In this document: positions 1 through 10,629 of the stretch, one piece after another | Position numbering within the stretch: position 1 is the first letter of the stretch | How the letters are laid out: each line of letters begins with the position of its first letter | DNA from: Ariolimax columbianus | Lineage: Eukaryota > Mollusca > Gastropoda > Stylommatophora > Arionidae | Length of the DNA stretch: 64,000 bases | NCBI GenBank assembly: GCA_036924085.1 | Contig: JAVGWX010000002.1 | Location: forward strand, 52,268,105 to 52,332,104 | Direction: 5' to 3' | Translations under genes and position numbers: made by a program | The notes under the pieces: model-generated | The model's database searches: none | The model's input: only the letters and a program-made list of their open reading frames with translations | Told to the model about the DNA's origin: nothing

Positions 1-205
1 TATATACATACATATATATACGTACCAAACATAAACACGCATACATATATATACGTACCAAACATATAAACACACATACATATATGTACGTACCAAACAT
101 ATAAACACACATACATATATACGTACCGAACATATATACACGCATACATATATATACGTACCAAACATATAAACACACATACATATATATACGTACCAAA
201 CATAT

Positions 206-255
<50 letters not shown>

Positions 256-462
256 GTACCAAACATATACACACACATACACATATATAGGTACCAAACA
301 TATACACACACATACATATATATACGTACCAAACATATAAACACGCATACATATATATACGTACCAAACATATAAACACACATACATATATATACGTACC
401 AAACATATAAACACACATACATATATATACGTACCAAACATATAAACACGCATACATAAACA
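1..462. repeat. AT-rich minisatellite, 33-35 bp units
   Basis: About a dozen imperfect units, each containing cgtaccaaacatata followed by an acacac-atacatatata stretch. The spacing between successive cgtacc starts is 33-35 bp (for example 21, 54, 89, 122, 157, 192). One unit carries an expanded (AT)n run at about 210-254. The array is cut by the window start. Confidence 0.9.
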
Positions 463-1125
463 CACAAAACTTAGCAGGTTTAATTCGAGACAAGCACCAA
501 CGTAATGTCCTAATTACATTTGTTAAGACCTTCACAATGTGCAAAGCGCCATCAATTCTTGCTAAAACTCATTCACGTTAGAGATTTACATAACAACTAA
601 TAAGCGATTTGGAAGTTGGTAAAGTACTGATTAAGGCGGTGCTCAATTGCAGCTTTTCAAATGTTTAAAAACATTTTTTTTAAACACACACACACACACA
701 CGCACACATAAGAGGAGGGAGGGGGGGGGGGGTAAATGTTATAAATAGACGGTTCGAGCAGTCTTTTCACAACATGTAGAACTGTTTGGAAAATGACAAA
801 GAGGGAAAACAGGAAGTTAGACATAATGGATAGAAAGAGAGTCAATAAGGTAATTGGTAAATATAACTTGGGGGGGGGGGGGCGCTAGGTGTTGGAGGAA
901 AGTCGAAAATGTAATTAGTATACAGCACTAGGCATGGTAGGTGATAAACGCCAGAGCTTGAAGGAGAGAAACAGCATTAGGAAAGGAAAGATGGTATGAC
1001 AAATAATGATCGTATCGATCACATAGATGGCATATTGTTTAATACACCACGCTCAATGTACCTCATTAAAATGTCATTATCTGACAAATAATTCATAATT
1101 ATTGTTGCTTATATACCTCCTATTT
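463..1125. other. No gene seen; CA microsatellite and two poly-G runs
   Basis: I see no coding signal. The stretch holds a (CA)n tract at about 685-708, a G-run at about 720-732 and a second G-run at about 870-882. Short open frames here are low-complexity. Confidence 0.6.
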
Positions 1126-1198
1126 TTATTATTTATATATAAATATATTTATATATACATATATGTATATATATATATATATATATATAAATATATAA

Positions 1199-1267
<69 letters not shown>

Positions 1268-1290
1268 TATATATATATATGTATATATCA
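1126..1290. repeat. (AT)n microsatellite
   Basis: Nearly uninterrupted AT dinucleotides with occasional aaat interruptions. Confidence 0.9.
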
Positions 1291-1764
1291 GATTACCTCA
1301 ACTCGAAAGCGATCGACTATAAATATATATACTGTATACATATTATATTACTTTTGTGTGTGTGACCTCCGTGAATGTTAAACCTTGTTTGTGCATTTAT
1401 TATTATTTCTTGGTTTTATAGTAAGTTGTTCTGGTGATAATTCATTCACAGGCTCAAAGATTTTGTCATTTATTTCTGATTTATTCTGCCTTTTAATAAA
1501 CCTACCTCAGAATAAAAACGTATAGCGCATTAAAAAGTGTTTGTGTATGTGCGTGTCGTGACTGAGATTAATTCTAACGTGCTGTGGAGAGTTCTTGCTT
1601 AAATTATTTCCGCGGAATAACTTTTCCCCCATTCCCTACCAATTTGTAAATGTTTATCCTGCCCATGTATTTCATGCTTGTAAAGCTCTGTAAGGTATCA
1701 TTACAGTAATAAACGTTTTTACTCGTCTTCATTTCTTCTTTACTTCAATGCTAACATATTTGTC

Positions 1765-2019
1765 AACATTGTATTATAGAGTCCGCTGGTCAAGAACATG
1801 ATACCAACATTGTATTATAGAGTCCGCTGGTCAAGAACATGATACCAACATTGTATTATAGAGTCCGCTGGTCAAGAACATGATACCAACATTGTATTAT
1901 AGAGTCTGCTGGTCAAAAACATGATACCAACATTGTATTATAGAATCCGCTGGTCAAGAACATGATACCAACATTGTATTATTGAGTCCGCTGGTCAAGA
2001 ACATGATACCAACATTGTA
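1765..2019. repeat. 41-bp minisatellite, 6 copies plus a partial
   Basis: Units start at 1765, 1806, 1847, 1888, 1929 and 1970 and are nearly identical. Each runs from aacattgtat through gtccgctggtcaag to catgatacc. The high identity suggests recent amplification. Confidence 0.95.
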
Positions 2020-2094
2020 ACTTGATATGAATGTTAGACGGCTAAGGAGAGCCCAGTGTGAGTTAGCTACATAATCCTGGGAAAACTATAGTCA

Positions 2095-2510
2095 CTTCTT
2101 CTTTCTTCTGCGTTCGGGTTTTCTGATCATGCTAAATCTTCAGTTCAATCGCTAGGATGGAGTCCACAGTCATTTCCAGGTCTGAGCGGTGAACCCATAG
2201 TTTTTGTCTCATTTCTGCTCCATCTGGCCAGGTCCGGCATCTTAGTTCTTCGTGGGCCGGGCATTCTTGAAGTACGTGTTCAGTGGTCTGGACTCCTGTC
2301 CCACTTGGACATTCATTTGTTTGGGAGATTTTGAGCCGATATAGGTGGCCCAATAGTCTGCTATTGACCGTTCTCCTCACGCGGAAGATTGCAGTTTGCT
2401 GGTGTCTTTGTAGCTGGTAATTTGGGTCTGGAGTGTTACTCTCTCCCATTTCTTTCTCCCATTTTATTTTATGCTGGCTGCGAATGATGGTTTTAGCTTC
2501 CTTTTATGGC
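2095..2510 (-). mobile_element. 5'-truncated LINE-C 3' end
   Basis: Read on the minus strand, 2449-2132 encodes the C-terminal tail that follows RNase H in I/jockey-type LINEs: a FRVRR stretch, LYRLKIS, a Cys residue, then TEHVLQEC and RTWPDGAE. Upstream frames up to about 2510 extend the similarity (AKTIIRSQHKIKWEKE). At the low-coordinate end the element finishes with a GAA-rich tail (cgcagaagaaagaagaag on the minus strand). It is closest to the copy at 54880-55320. No reverse transcriptase remains. Confidence 0.75.
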
Positions 2511-2669
2511 ACTTTATGGATGTATTGTTCCATTTTTTCCATTTGCTTTAGATAGTGCATCGGCTCTCTAGTTTCCCGTAATTCCACAATTAGGGGGGGG
2601 GGGGCGCACTAGGATATTTTAGATCGTTTGTATGGCATTTAGCTTTGTTCTTATTTCATGTGTCCGCAT

Positions 2670-3028
2670 TAGTGTGTGGGGAGCTGAGACGATAGTTCGG
2701 TCAGGCACAACATACTGACCAGGACATTCTATTAGGGTCGGATACAATATACTGACCAAGGCCACTACTTCCTCCTCGTAGGGTACCTGAGAAACATGCT
2801 GTTTTAAAGTCTCGCTGACGAGATGAGGACCGGCGTGATCCCCGTAATAGTGAGCATCAAGCAGTTGAAACCAAACATAGCACAACTTCCCGAAGGACCA
2901 CGGTCCACCTTCATCAGCACGCTTGGGATGTATGGAAAGCTATTACAACCCGTTACTTAACGCCCCTTTCAGGACGCACAAAAGAGTAAACATACTGATT
3001 GTGGACATTAAACAATAAACAACAATAT
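2670..3028 (+). repeat. Interspersed repeat family R1
   Basis: A unit of about 350 bp shared with 15660-16018 (+), 26285-26625 (-) and 28065-28417 (-), and more distantly with 22330-22670 and 24235-24430. Shared landmarks in this orientation are gtcaggcacaac, gacgagatg, gatcccc-tagtgagca, gcttgggatgt, cacaaaagagtaaac and an (AAC)-rich end after cattaaacaata. The A-rich end and the TSD of the 28065 copy make a retroposed, SINE-like element likely; I do not see clear pol III boxes. Confidence 0.75.
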
Positions 3029-4029
3029 CATTATTTTGTAATTCGCTACTCCAAACGGCAGAGAATATGTCCAATATTACATCTGGGTCCACCTTATCCA
3101 GCTTATAAGAAATTCTGAATCCATTTGCTTTCGTGACTTTATTGGAATGGTTATTATTCAAGTGAGGTTGCCAGCCCCATTAAAACCTTCACTAGACAAC
3201 AAGAACATATATATATATATATCTATATTATTTATATATTTTTGTATGGATTCACCCTCGCCAATTACACCTAAATAACCACACGAGTTTCAAAAGTGGA
3301 AATGGATATTTGGTTATAGATCATCACTCCAATACCATAAAACTTCTTAATATATATATTCTAACCGCTATTATCTTTTTAAGTCATCCACAATATATAT
3401 ATATTCTTTCTATAATCATACTCACCAGTATATATTATTTAAACTTATTATACTTTATTCTCAATTTTAGATTACTTCTATTTTATTTATTTGATATTTG
3501 ATTCCTGACCCTTCCTCATATTTGACACCTAATTATCTGCAAGAGTGGCCTAAGTGCAGTGGTTTATCTACAAGTTAACCGCGGAAGTCAGAAAATCGCT
3601 TAGAAGTTGGAAAATATGGTTGCGATAGAAAAATATGTGAGAGCAGTGATGAAAATCTGAAACACCAAGACCAGACGGAAAGAACTCAACGCAGATTGGG
3701 CCTCACAACAGAAGGAAAATTCAAATAATTTAATTTATCTATTCAATATTGTACTCTTAATTCTTATGTTTACAGTCTATATTTTATCATCCTCCAAAAT
3801 CATCCCATTTCATTCATCCTTGTTGTACACCTCACTACATTGCATCTTCACAATGTTTTGTAAATATATGATGATGATTTGAATCTTGTTTTGTTTACAT
3901 TGTTTTAATTTAATATGGAAAAAATACATTTTAAATCAATTAAAGGGGTCCCTATCAATTATGGAGGAAAACCTTAATTCCCAAAATTGTACACGAAGGA
4001 AAAGAAGAAAAAGGAAAATAGCAACCTCC
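3029..4029. other. No gene seen; AT-rich intergenic DNA
   Basis: AT-rich sequence with a short (AT)n tract at about 3208-3225. I find no recognisable coding segment. Confidence 0.5.
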
Positions 4030-4160
4030 TATCTACGAGAAACAACGAGAGGATCATCAAATGAGGAACAACGAGAAAATCATCAAATGACGAGGAACAA
4101 CGAGAGGACCATTATATGACGAGGAACAACGAGAGGACCATCAAATGACGAGGAACACCT
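4030..4160. repeat. 29-bp minisatellite, about 4-5 units
   Basis: Repeats of gaggaacaacgagaggacca followed by tcaaatgac, with small changes between units. Confidence 0.85.
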
Positions 4161-4182
4161 TTGCATCACGGAAACACTAGGT

Positions 4183-4330
4183 TAGGTACATACAGATACA
4201 CACATGCATCCAAACACTGGTTTATGCATCTTAATATCGCCCAAATGGACTATGGTCTGGGGTGGAATAGGCGCGCCTCTACCAGTAGAAACAAGTGAGG
4301 CCAACACGTAAAGTGAAAAAAAGGATGATA
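4183..4330 (+). mobile_element. 3' half of poly-A repeat P
   Basis: About 140 bp closely matches the 3' half of the element at 56184-56502: tacatacagata, the catgcatccaa-cactggttta-tgcatc segment, atatcgccca, gtctggggtggaa and agtgaggc, then an A-run. Here it ends at gtgaaaaaaaggatg. The 5' half is missing. Confidence 0.75.
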
Positions 4331-4635
4331 AACAAAAGACTGCACGAAGACCAGTTGCTGCCCCAAGGAGAAAAGAAGGCAGTGTGTCAACAGGAGAGCA
4401 AAGAATCATCATAATGTAATATGTCAGACATGTCGTATAAGGCGGGTAAACAGAACTGGGCATAAGGGGAGGACACCCAATTCTGTAGAAACTATAAGCC
4501 ACAAGAAAAGGAAAATATAAGTCTGTAACACAGAAGAGAGGGTGGGGGGAGGAGGGGAGGAAGGTAACCAAGTCAGGTTAGTGTATTAGATATGTCATTA
4601 TTTAAATAGGAAAAGAGAAGGTAAGTTGGGGAGAG

Positions 4636-4637
4636 AA

Positions 4638-4668
<31 letters not shown>

Positions 4669-4700
4669 TAGAGAGAGAGAGAAAGAGAGGGAGAGACAGA
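4636..4700. repeat. (AT)n / (GA)n compound microsatellite
   Basis: An (AT)n run followed by a long (GA)n-rich run; the purine-rich stretch continues loosely to about 4800. Confidence 0.85.
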
Positions 4701-4844
4701 CAGGCAAACACGTTAGAGGAGAAAGAAAAAAGATAAGAAAATACTAGAGGAAGAGAAAGAAAGACAGAGAGACAACAAATCGAAGGAAGCACAGGAAAAG
4801 AATATAGAACACATTTAAAGTATTAAACCATCAAGATTTGAGCA

Positions 4845-5470
4845 ACTTCGCGAATTCAAATAGATTCCTGACGACCGAGAAGGCTAATGCCATGTTAGGT
4901 ATGATAAAAAGAAACATTTCACATAAGAGCAAGGAAGTAATAGTCAAGTTATCTAAATCATTGGTGAGACCTACATTGGAGTATAGCGTCCATAGAATAG
5001 AGTGGATATAAACATGCTGGAAAGGGTACACAGATGAGCTACAAAAATGATCACAGGGTTTCAGAATTGTAGTTATGAGGAAAGACTAAAAAAGACTGGT
5101 CTTCGATGTCTTGAACAAAGAAGAATTCGTGGTGACTTAATACAAGTGTATAAATTAATAAATGGAAAGGATAGATTAGACCATACCAAGTTTTTCAAGG
5201 TACAACCGGCTTCAAGAACAACAGGGCACAGCTACACATTGTTTAAAGACAGGTCCAGATTAGATATTAGGAAGTATTTTTTTAGTCAGAGAGTGGTGAA
5301 TTCTTGGAATGCATTGCCGCAGGATGTAGTAGAAGCAGAGTCAGTTAATGCATTCAAAACTAGGTTGGATGCTCACAGTATTTTCGGTATCCGCGGAGTG
5401 AAATAAACTGGTTGTATACAGACTATGTAGAGCCTTCTAAACCAGTATAATGAAGTTAAGTTAAGTTAAG
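4845..5470 (+). mobile_element. CR1-like LINE, C-terminal part of reverse transcriptase ORF and 3' UTR
   Basis: Frames from about 4850 encode a KANAMLGMIKRN-type segment and SLVRPTLEYS, the region C-terminal to the RT palm. The open frame 5047-5406 continues with RRIRGDLIQVYKLINGKD, RKYFFSQRVVNSWNALP and SVNAFKTRLD, the hallmark end of CR1/chicken-repeat-type LINEs. The stop is followed by a short 3' UTR (actggttgtatacagac, ccttctaaaccag) and a terminal (TTAAG)n repeat at about 5452-5469, the usual CR1 pattern. It is 5' truncated with a frame break before 5047, so it is dead. Confidence 0.85.
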
Positions 5471-6645
5471 AGCTCCAAAAAAAAGATTAAAGATAGATAG
5501 TCTAACCGTTCTCATTCCGGAAGATCTTCACTATCCTCGACTTTTGTTGTTGTTGCTACAACAGGCTACAGCAGCACACGGTAACTGCTGAAATTAGTTA
5601 CCTTGATTTTGATGAAGAACTTATCACGTTATGCGATTTTACAGTAGTTGATTATCATTATGTAATCAGTAAAAGTATCATGTTTTCGCGATGGGGATGC
5701 ACAACCATCATTTGTCGCTTTTGACAACGACGAAGTGTCGGAAGTCTGATCAAAGTACTAAGTAAGTAGCGAAACAATGTGGGCACTGTCCAAGTCTTCA
5801 GTCTTGCATCTATTCTCTATATCGTACTACGGTACTACGTAGGTCTACCCACTCAGGACTACTAGTACTACTACTTACTACTTAACCTATTTTGAACAGA
5901 GGAGAGATATAGAACACCATAGACAAACAGTGTAAATTGGAGAAGAAAATTAAGTTGTTCTGTGTATACTAGTACTGTAGACCATATTATACAAGACGCC
6001 TATGTACAAAATGTGAAAGTACTAAGTACGAATTTGTTGTTTGTGCTGTATTGACATCTCTCAGACCTTTGAACTTTGACCCACATCAATGTACATCAGG
6101 CCACATGCCTACTCCTACACCTTGAACGATTCGATTTGCAGCTATTAAATAACGCAACTATTCATTCTCAGCAAGTTTATATACATGACTTGACTAAAAC
6201 AAGATTTTATGTATATAATACATGCTAACACCAGTTCTTGTGAATTTACCATAATTATAGAGGACAGGCCACAAGTCGTCATATCACAAGTAGTAGAAAC
6301 TTCACAAGCAGCACTGTTGTTGGTTGTAATTTTGTATTATTAAAACTGAAAGTCTTAAAATAAGTAGACTAAGTTTAGTTGGCAGACCAATTTCGTGATT
6401 CAAGCTTAGTATACAATAATAATTTCTCACTGCCATAGTACAATTTCATGTCTATTTAGTCTTCAAGGCATACCTGTCAACCTTTCTTGGTCACTACCCT
6501 GTTACGACTTACACATTTTGAATACAACCTGTATATGGTGTTTTGAATTATTCAATAAGAAACCTTATTAATGTTTTAAAACAGTAAGAAGTGGTCAAGA
6601 TTGATGTTGTTTATATAAACAATAAATTTAATATATTTGCAAATT
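5471..6645. other. No gene seen
   Basis: Intergenic stretch with a TAC-rich low-complexity patch at about 5830-5885. I recognise no coding region or repeat family. Confidence 0.5.
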
Positions 6646-6657
6646 AATATGTGCAGT

Positions 6658-8889
6658 TTGGAAAGAAGAACTTTTAAAGAAACTGAGAAATAATGGAGTG
6701 ATGGGTAGGATGTACAAATGGATAAAATCATACTTACATAACAGAAAAGCCAGAGTCCAACTAGATGGCCTCAAGAGTAAGAAAATTCTACTGCGTCATG
6801 GTGTGCCTCAGGGAGGGGTTCTTTCCCCTACACTTTTCATAGTCTTCATCAATGACTTGATTGCTGAGCTACCACAAGGAACAAAAGTTGCAATGTATGC
6901 AGATGACTTGGTAATATGGTGTGTAAATGAGCAAGCAACAGTGGCCACCAGAATGCTGCAAAGAGCTATTGATGCCTTGACCTCATGGACAAACAGATGG
7001 TGTGTAAACATTAACACCGAAAAATGTAGCACTACGCTTTTCACCCTCTCCCCAAAACAAAAAGCTGGAGTTATCAAGATAAATGGAGAACACCTCAAAG
7101 AAAATAAACAACCCACCTATCTTGGAGTTACATTTGATGATAGGTTGACATGGAAGGAACACGTCAACAAGGCAGCCAAAAAAAGCCAGGAGGAAGTTAG
7201 CCATCCTGAGAAAATTAAGTGGAACCACATGGGATGCTAGTGGAAAAATACTTAATAAAGTTTACCAACAAGGTGTACGGCCACTTCTGGAATATGGGTC
7301 AGCAACGTGGTTCCCCGCAGCAAACACTACCCTTAAAGAGGTGGATAATGTGCAAATTCAGGCACTTAGGGTCATTACAGGAGCAATGAAATCAACACCT
7401 ATTGTGGAGATGGAGAAAATGGGAAGGATACAAGCACTAAGAGAGCACAGAGACACAAAGGTATTAACACAGGCAGAAAAGTTCCACTGCATGCCGAGCC
7501 ATCCAATGAAAGACAGATTTCAAAATTTAGCAATGGGAAGACTGAAAAGAAGTAGCTTTATGCATCAGGCAAAACGACTTCGCAGGCAAATTATGGATCT
7601 ACCTGAAGTTGACATCCCCCTAAAGTCTGTGCCAGAACAAACCCCTTGGAGAGAGGAGCACGGACTATCAGTATGCATTCAAACAAAAGTGAAAGGAATA
7701 TTAGACAAGGATGAACAGAACAGTGTGCAACGTAGGATAGTGATCCTCAATTTCCTGGATGAAGAATACCCACAAGACCTCTGGATCAGAGTATACACAG
7801 ATGGGTCAGCACAGAATGCAGTAAAGAATGGTGGAGCGGGAGTGTACATAGAATACCCAAACAACATTAGGGATACAGCCAGAGTACCAACTGGGAAATT
7901 CTGTCATATATATGATGCAGAAATACAGGCAATCAAGGTGGCAACTGAGAAACTGTTGAACACCAATGCCGGTCCACAACCTGTAGTATTTCTTACAGAT
8001 GTACAATCAGCACTCCAAGCACTTAAATTTGAGAAACTGCCAGATCTACAGGCTCTACTGTCTGAACTGAGCAACCAGCGCAAGATTGTCATGCAGTGGA
8101 TACCTTCTCATTGTGGAATACCAGGAAACGTGAGAGCAGATCGACTGGCAAAGGAGGGTGCTGCAGACGAGCAACCAGATGTGCCAGTTACATACCAACA
8201 GAAGATAAGGATGATCAAATCAATCAGAAAGCCACCAACAGTAACACCAGACGATTACCCTAACATAAACAACAGGTCCACAACCTGTAGTATTTCTTAC
8301 AGATGTACAATCAGCACTCCAAGCACTTAAATTTGAGAAACTGCCAGATCTACAGGCTCTACTGTCTGAATTGAGCAACCAGCGCAAGATTGTCATGCAG
8401 TGGATACCTTCTCATTGTGGAATACCAGGAAACGAGAGAGCAGATTGACTGGCAAAGGAGGGTGTTGCAGACGAGCAACCAGATGTGCCAGTTACATACC
8501 AACAGAAGATAAGGATGATCAAATCAATCAGAAAGCCACCAACAGTAACACCAGACGATTACCATAACATAAACAGACAAGAGCAAACTGTTGTGTTACG
8601 CCTTAGAACAGGACACAACCGACTCCGCAGTCACATGTACACAAAAATGAAGATTGGCAACTCAGCCATGTGTACATGCGAACAGGCGCTCCAGACAGCA
8701 GAGCACATACTGCAAAACTGCCCCGAATATGATATACAGAGAAAATCTCACTGGCCCATAGAAACAACATTGGAAGAGAAACTTTATGGACCTGTATGTG
8801 AACTACAAAAGACAGTGAAGTTTATACAAGAGACAACATTGCAGATATAGACAATATTTTAAAGCGAACGAAATAAGAAGAAGAAGAAG
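6658..8889 (+). mobile_element. LINE-A, long 5'-truncated copy (RT + RNase H + Cys/His tail)
   Basis: The copy starts inside reverse transcriptase. 6661-7240 encodes the palm with HGVPQGGVLSP, the catalytic MYADDLVIW and the YLGVTFDDRLTW thumb region. A frameshift near the A-run at about 7178 moves the frame; 7224-8330 continues with RPLLEYGSATW, VITGAMKSTPI and RNase H (YTDGSA, DAEIQA, FLTDVQSA, MQWIPSHCGIPGN, ADRLA), so the Asp-Glu-Asp-Asp set is visible. 8485-8850 encodes the terminal LRLRTGHNRLRSHMY, CTCE and AEHILQNCP tail. It ends in (AAG)n and is flanked by the 12-bp direct repeat aatatgtgcagt at 6646-6657 and 8890-8901. RNase H followed by a Cys/His tail places it near the I/jockey groups; the exact clade is not settled. 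Confidence 0.92.
7971..8578 (+). repeat. 304-bp tandem duplication inside LINE-A RNase H
   Basis: 7971-8274 is repeated at 8275-8578 with few differences, both starting ggtccacaacctgtag. The period, 304 bp, is not a multiple of three, so the second copy is out of frame with the first; it also carries a stop where the first has Arg (agattga versus agatcga). The duplication follows insertion or occurred in the parent copy. Confidence 0.93.
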
Positions 8890-8924
8890 AATATGTGCAG
8901 TGTTGTGTAGATCAATTGTATCAT

Positions 8925-10330
8925 AATATTTCTTTGATCAGGATGCATTTGGAAAAATACTTTCTGGAATTGTCACACCTCTTTTCTCCTATGTCAGACA
9001 TCCATGGTCCTGCTGATACATGCTGCTTATTGTAACTGCTTGTGGAACTCTTGGCAGTGGTTAGCATGTCATTGGTTATAACAGAGGTTTTCAAACTGTG
9101 CGTCACAGTTTCCTATTTTTCTCACTACTGCAACATAGAATGCCCTCACATCAATGAAAAATTGTCTCTGGATTGCACGTGATATAAAATCTTCAGTATG
9201 TATATATTCGCTGGTTGTTATTCCGAAAGAAACCAGTGTGTTGAAGTTTTGTGTCAGTAATATCAATTTCTATGAGATCTTTACTGGCTTTGACAAAGGT
9301 CATCTGAATGAATTTCACCGTTCATTTACGAAAAAGTAAATCCATTTCTGGCCCTAGAGCACCAGTCTTTGAGTCATCAGTTTGAAAGAGAGTTGAAAGT
9401 GTTCAAAACAGGCAAGACATTGCAGATAAAAGAGAGTCATATTTTTTTTCTATTGGATTCTTCAAATGATCATGGATACATTTGATTTTTCCAGGCTTCT
9501 CAGTTTCACAGTGAAGAATAACTCGGCAGAGCAAAGGATATTGGTTCAGTATTCTGATGACTACCTTCTCCAATAACAACCATTTGGTGGAACAGTGTTT
9601 CAATATCTGAAGAGGGTCCACTTCAGTAAATAATAGTTGAAAATCCATGTAATCCATCTTTTATTTGGAACTGCTCATTTTTATCATTACTGTCATGATC
9701 ATTAATGAAAATGATTCCATTTTACACCCCTGAATCATAGGGTTTTGGTGAAGGATGGAGCAATGCGCAACTTGATGATTTGAGTCATTTTCGTGCACTT
9801 GTATTTGAAATTGGTATTTTGGTGAAACATTCGCTCAACCAAATCGGTGAAACCAATCTGAACTGGCAAATTATTCTCAACAACAAATTGATAATAGTTT
9901 TTATTATTGATCAGCTCTGTTAGATGTGTGTTCTTTTTTTAAATAATTTAGGTTACACTGTGCACAAGGCCTGGTATCTCATTTCACTGGGCCAACATAA
10001 ATTCATCTCAGTTGGTAGTACATCTGACAATATGTAGTGTCTTATCTCCTCTTTGATAAGTGTACATTGGTCCACATAGTACAGCGACTACAAGTGGTTG
10101 AATTCTTTCTGCATCTTAAAATCTTTAGTTAAACATTTCTGCACACTTTCCAATCATTAGTAAACATTAGTGTACGTTATGACACGCATGTTTGATAACT
10201 TTAGAGCAAGGAAATAACATTGTACTTTCTAATTTCCAGGTTTTAATTTTGTAATTGTTCAACTGAATACCTGCTCCATCCAAGTTTTGAATGACAAAAG
10301 ACAGTTGTGACACATTTTTTAGCGTGTCTC
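8925..10330 (-). pseudogene. hAT-like transposase remnant (KIAA1586/ZMYM-like type)
   Basis: Broken frames on the minus strand line up in order with hAT-superfamily proteins of the kind often annotated as zinc-finger MYM or KIAA1586-like. From high to low coordinates: TQIIKLRIAPSF (about 9780), then ILKHCSTKWLLLEKVVIRIL and EKPGKIKCIHDHLKNPIEKK (ORF 9657-9403), then FNSLSN-like, FNTLVSFGITTSEYIHTEDF and QRQFFIDVRAFYVAVVRKI (ORF 9266-9069). Stops and frameshifts separate the blocks. I see no terminal inverted repeats. The family call rests on motif order only. Confidence 0.45.
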
Positions 10331-10571
10331 GCTGGTCTAGTGCTTGAACTCATCTCTCACTTGTGTCACCTGGAGGTCTGGTATTCCAATTCTGTGCTGT
10401 CTATTACTTCACTTTCTTTTCTGTTGTTCATTAAATATGTTACTTGAGTGCAGATTAATACTTGTTTTGTGATCATTGTCACTAGTAATTATTCTGTGCT
10501 GTTACATTTAGACAAATTTTATTTCTCGTCACTCAGATCGCAGCACCTTCAGATCAAGAATATCATCAATT

Positions 10572-10629
10572 ATGGCAATGGAAATTAGGTTTGACGGAAT
10601 GAGAGCCCTTGTCACCGGAGCTGGCAAAG
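10572..10629 (+). CDS. DCXR: DCXR exon 1
   Basis: ATG to the first base of Gly20. Encodes residues 1-19 with the start of the Rossmann fold (RALVTGAGK). Donor gtgagt follows directly. Splice phase 1. Confidence 0.92.

Noticed and set aside
4182..4571. Minus-strand 129-codon open frame
   Set aside because: It overlaps the repeat P fragment and purine-rich sequence; no motif or supporting context.
6808..7228. Minus-strand open frames over the LINE-A RT
   Set aside because: Shadows of the plus-strand reverse transcriptase, which carries the YADD motif.
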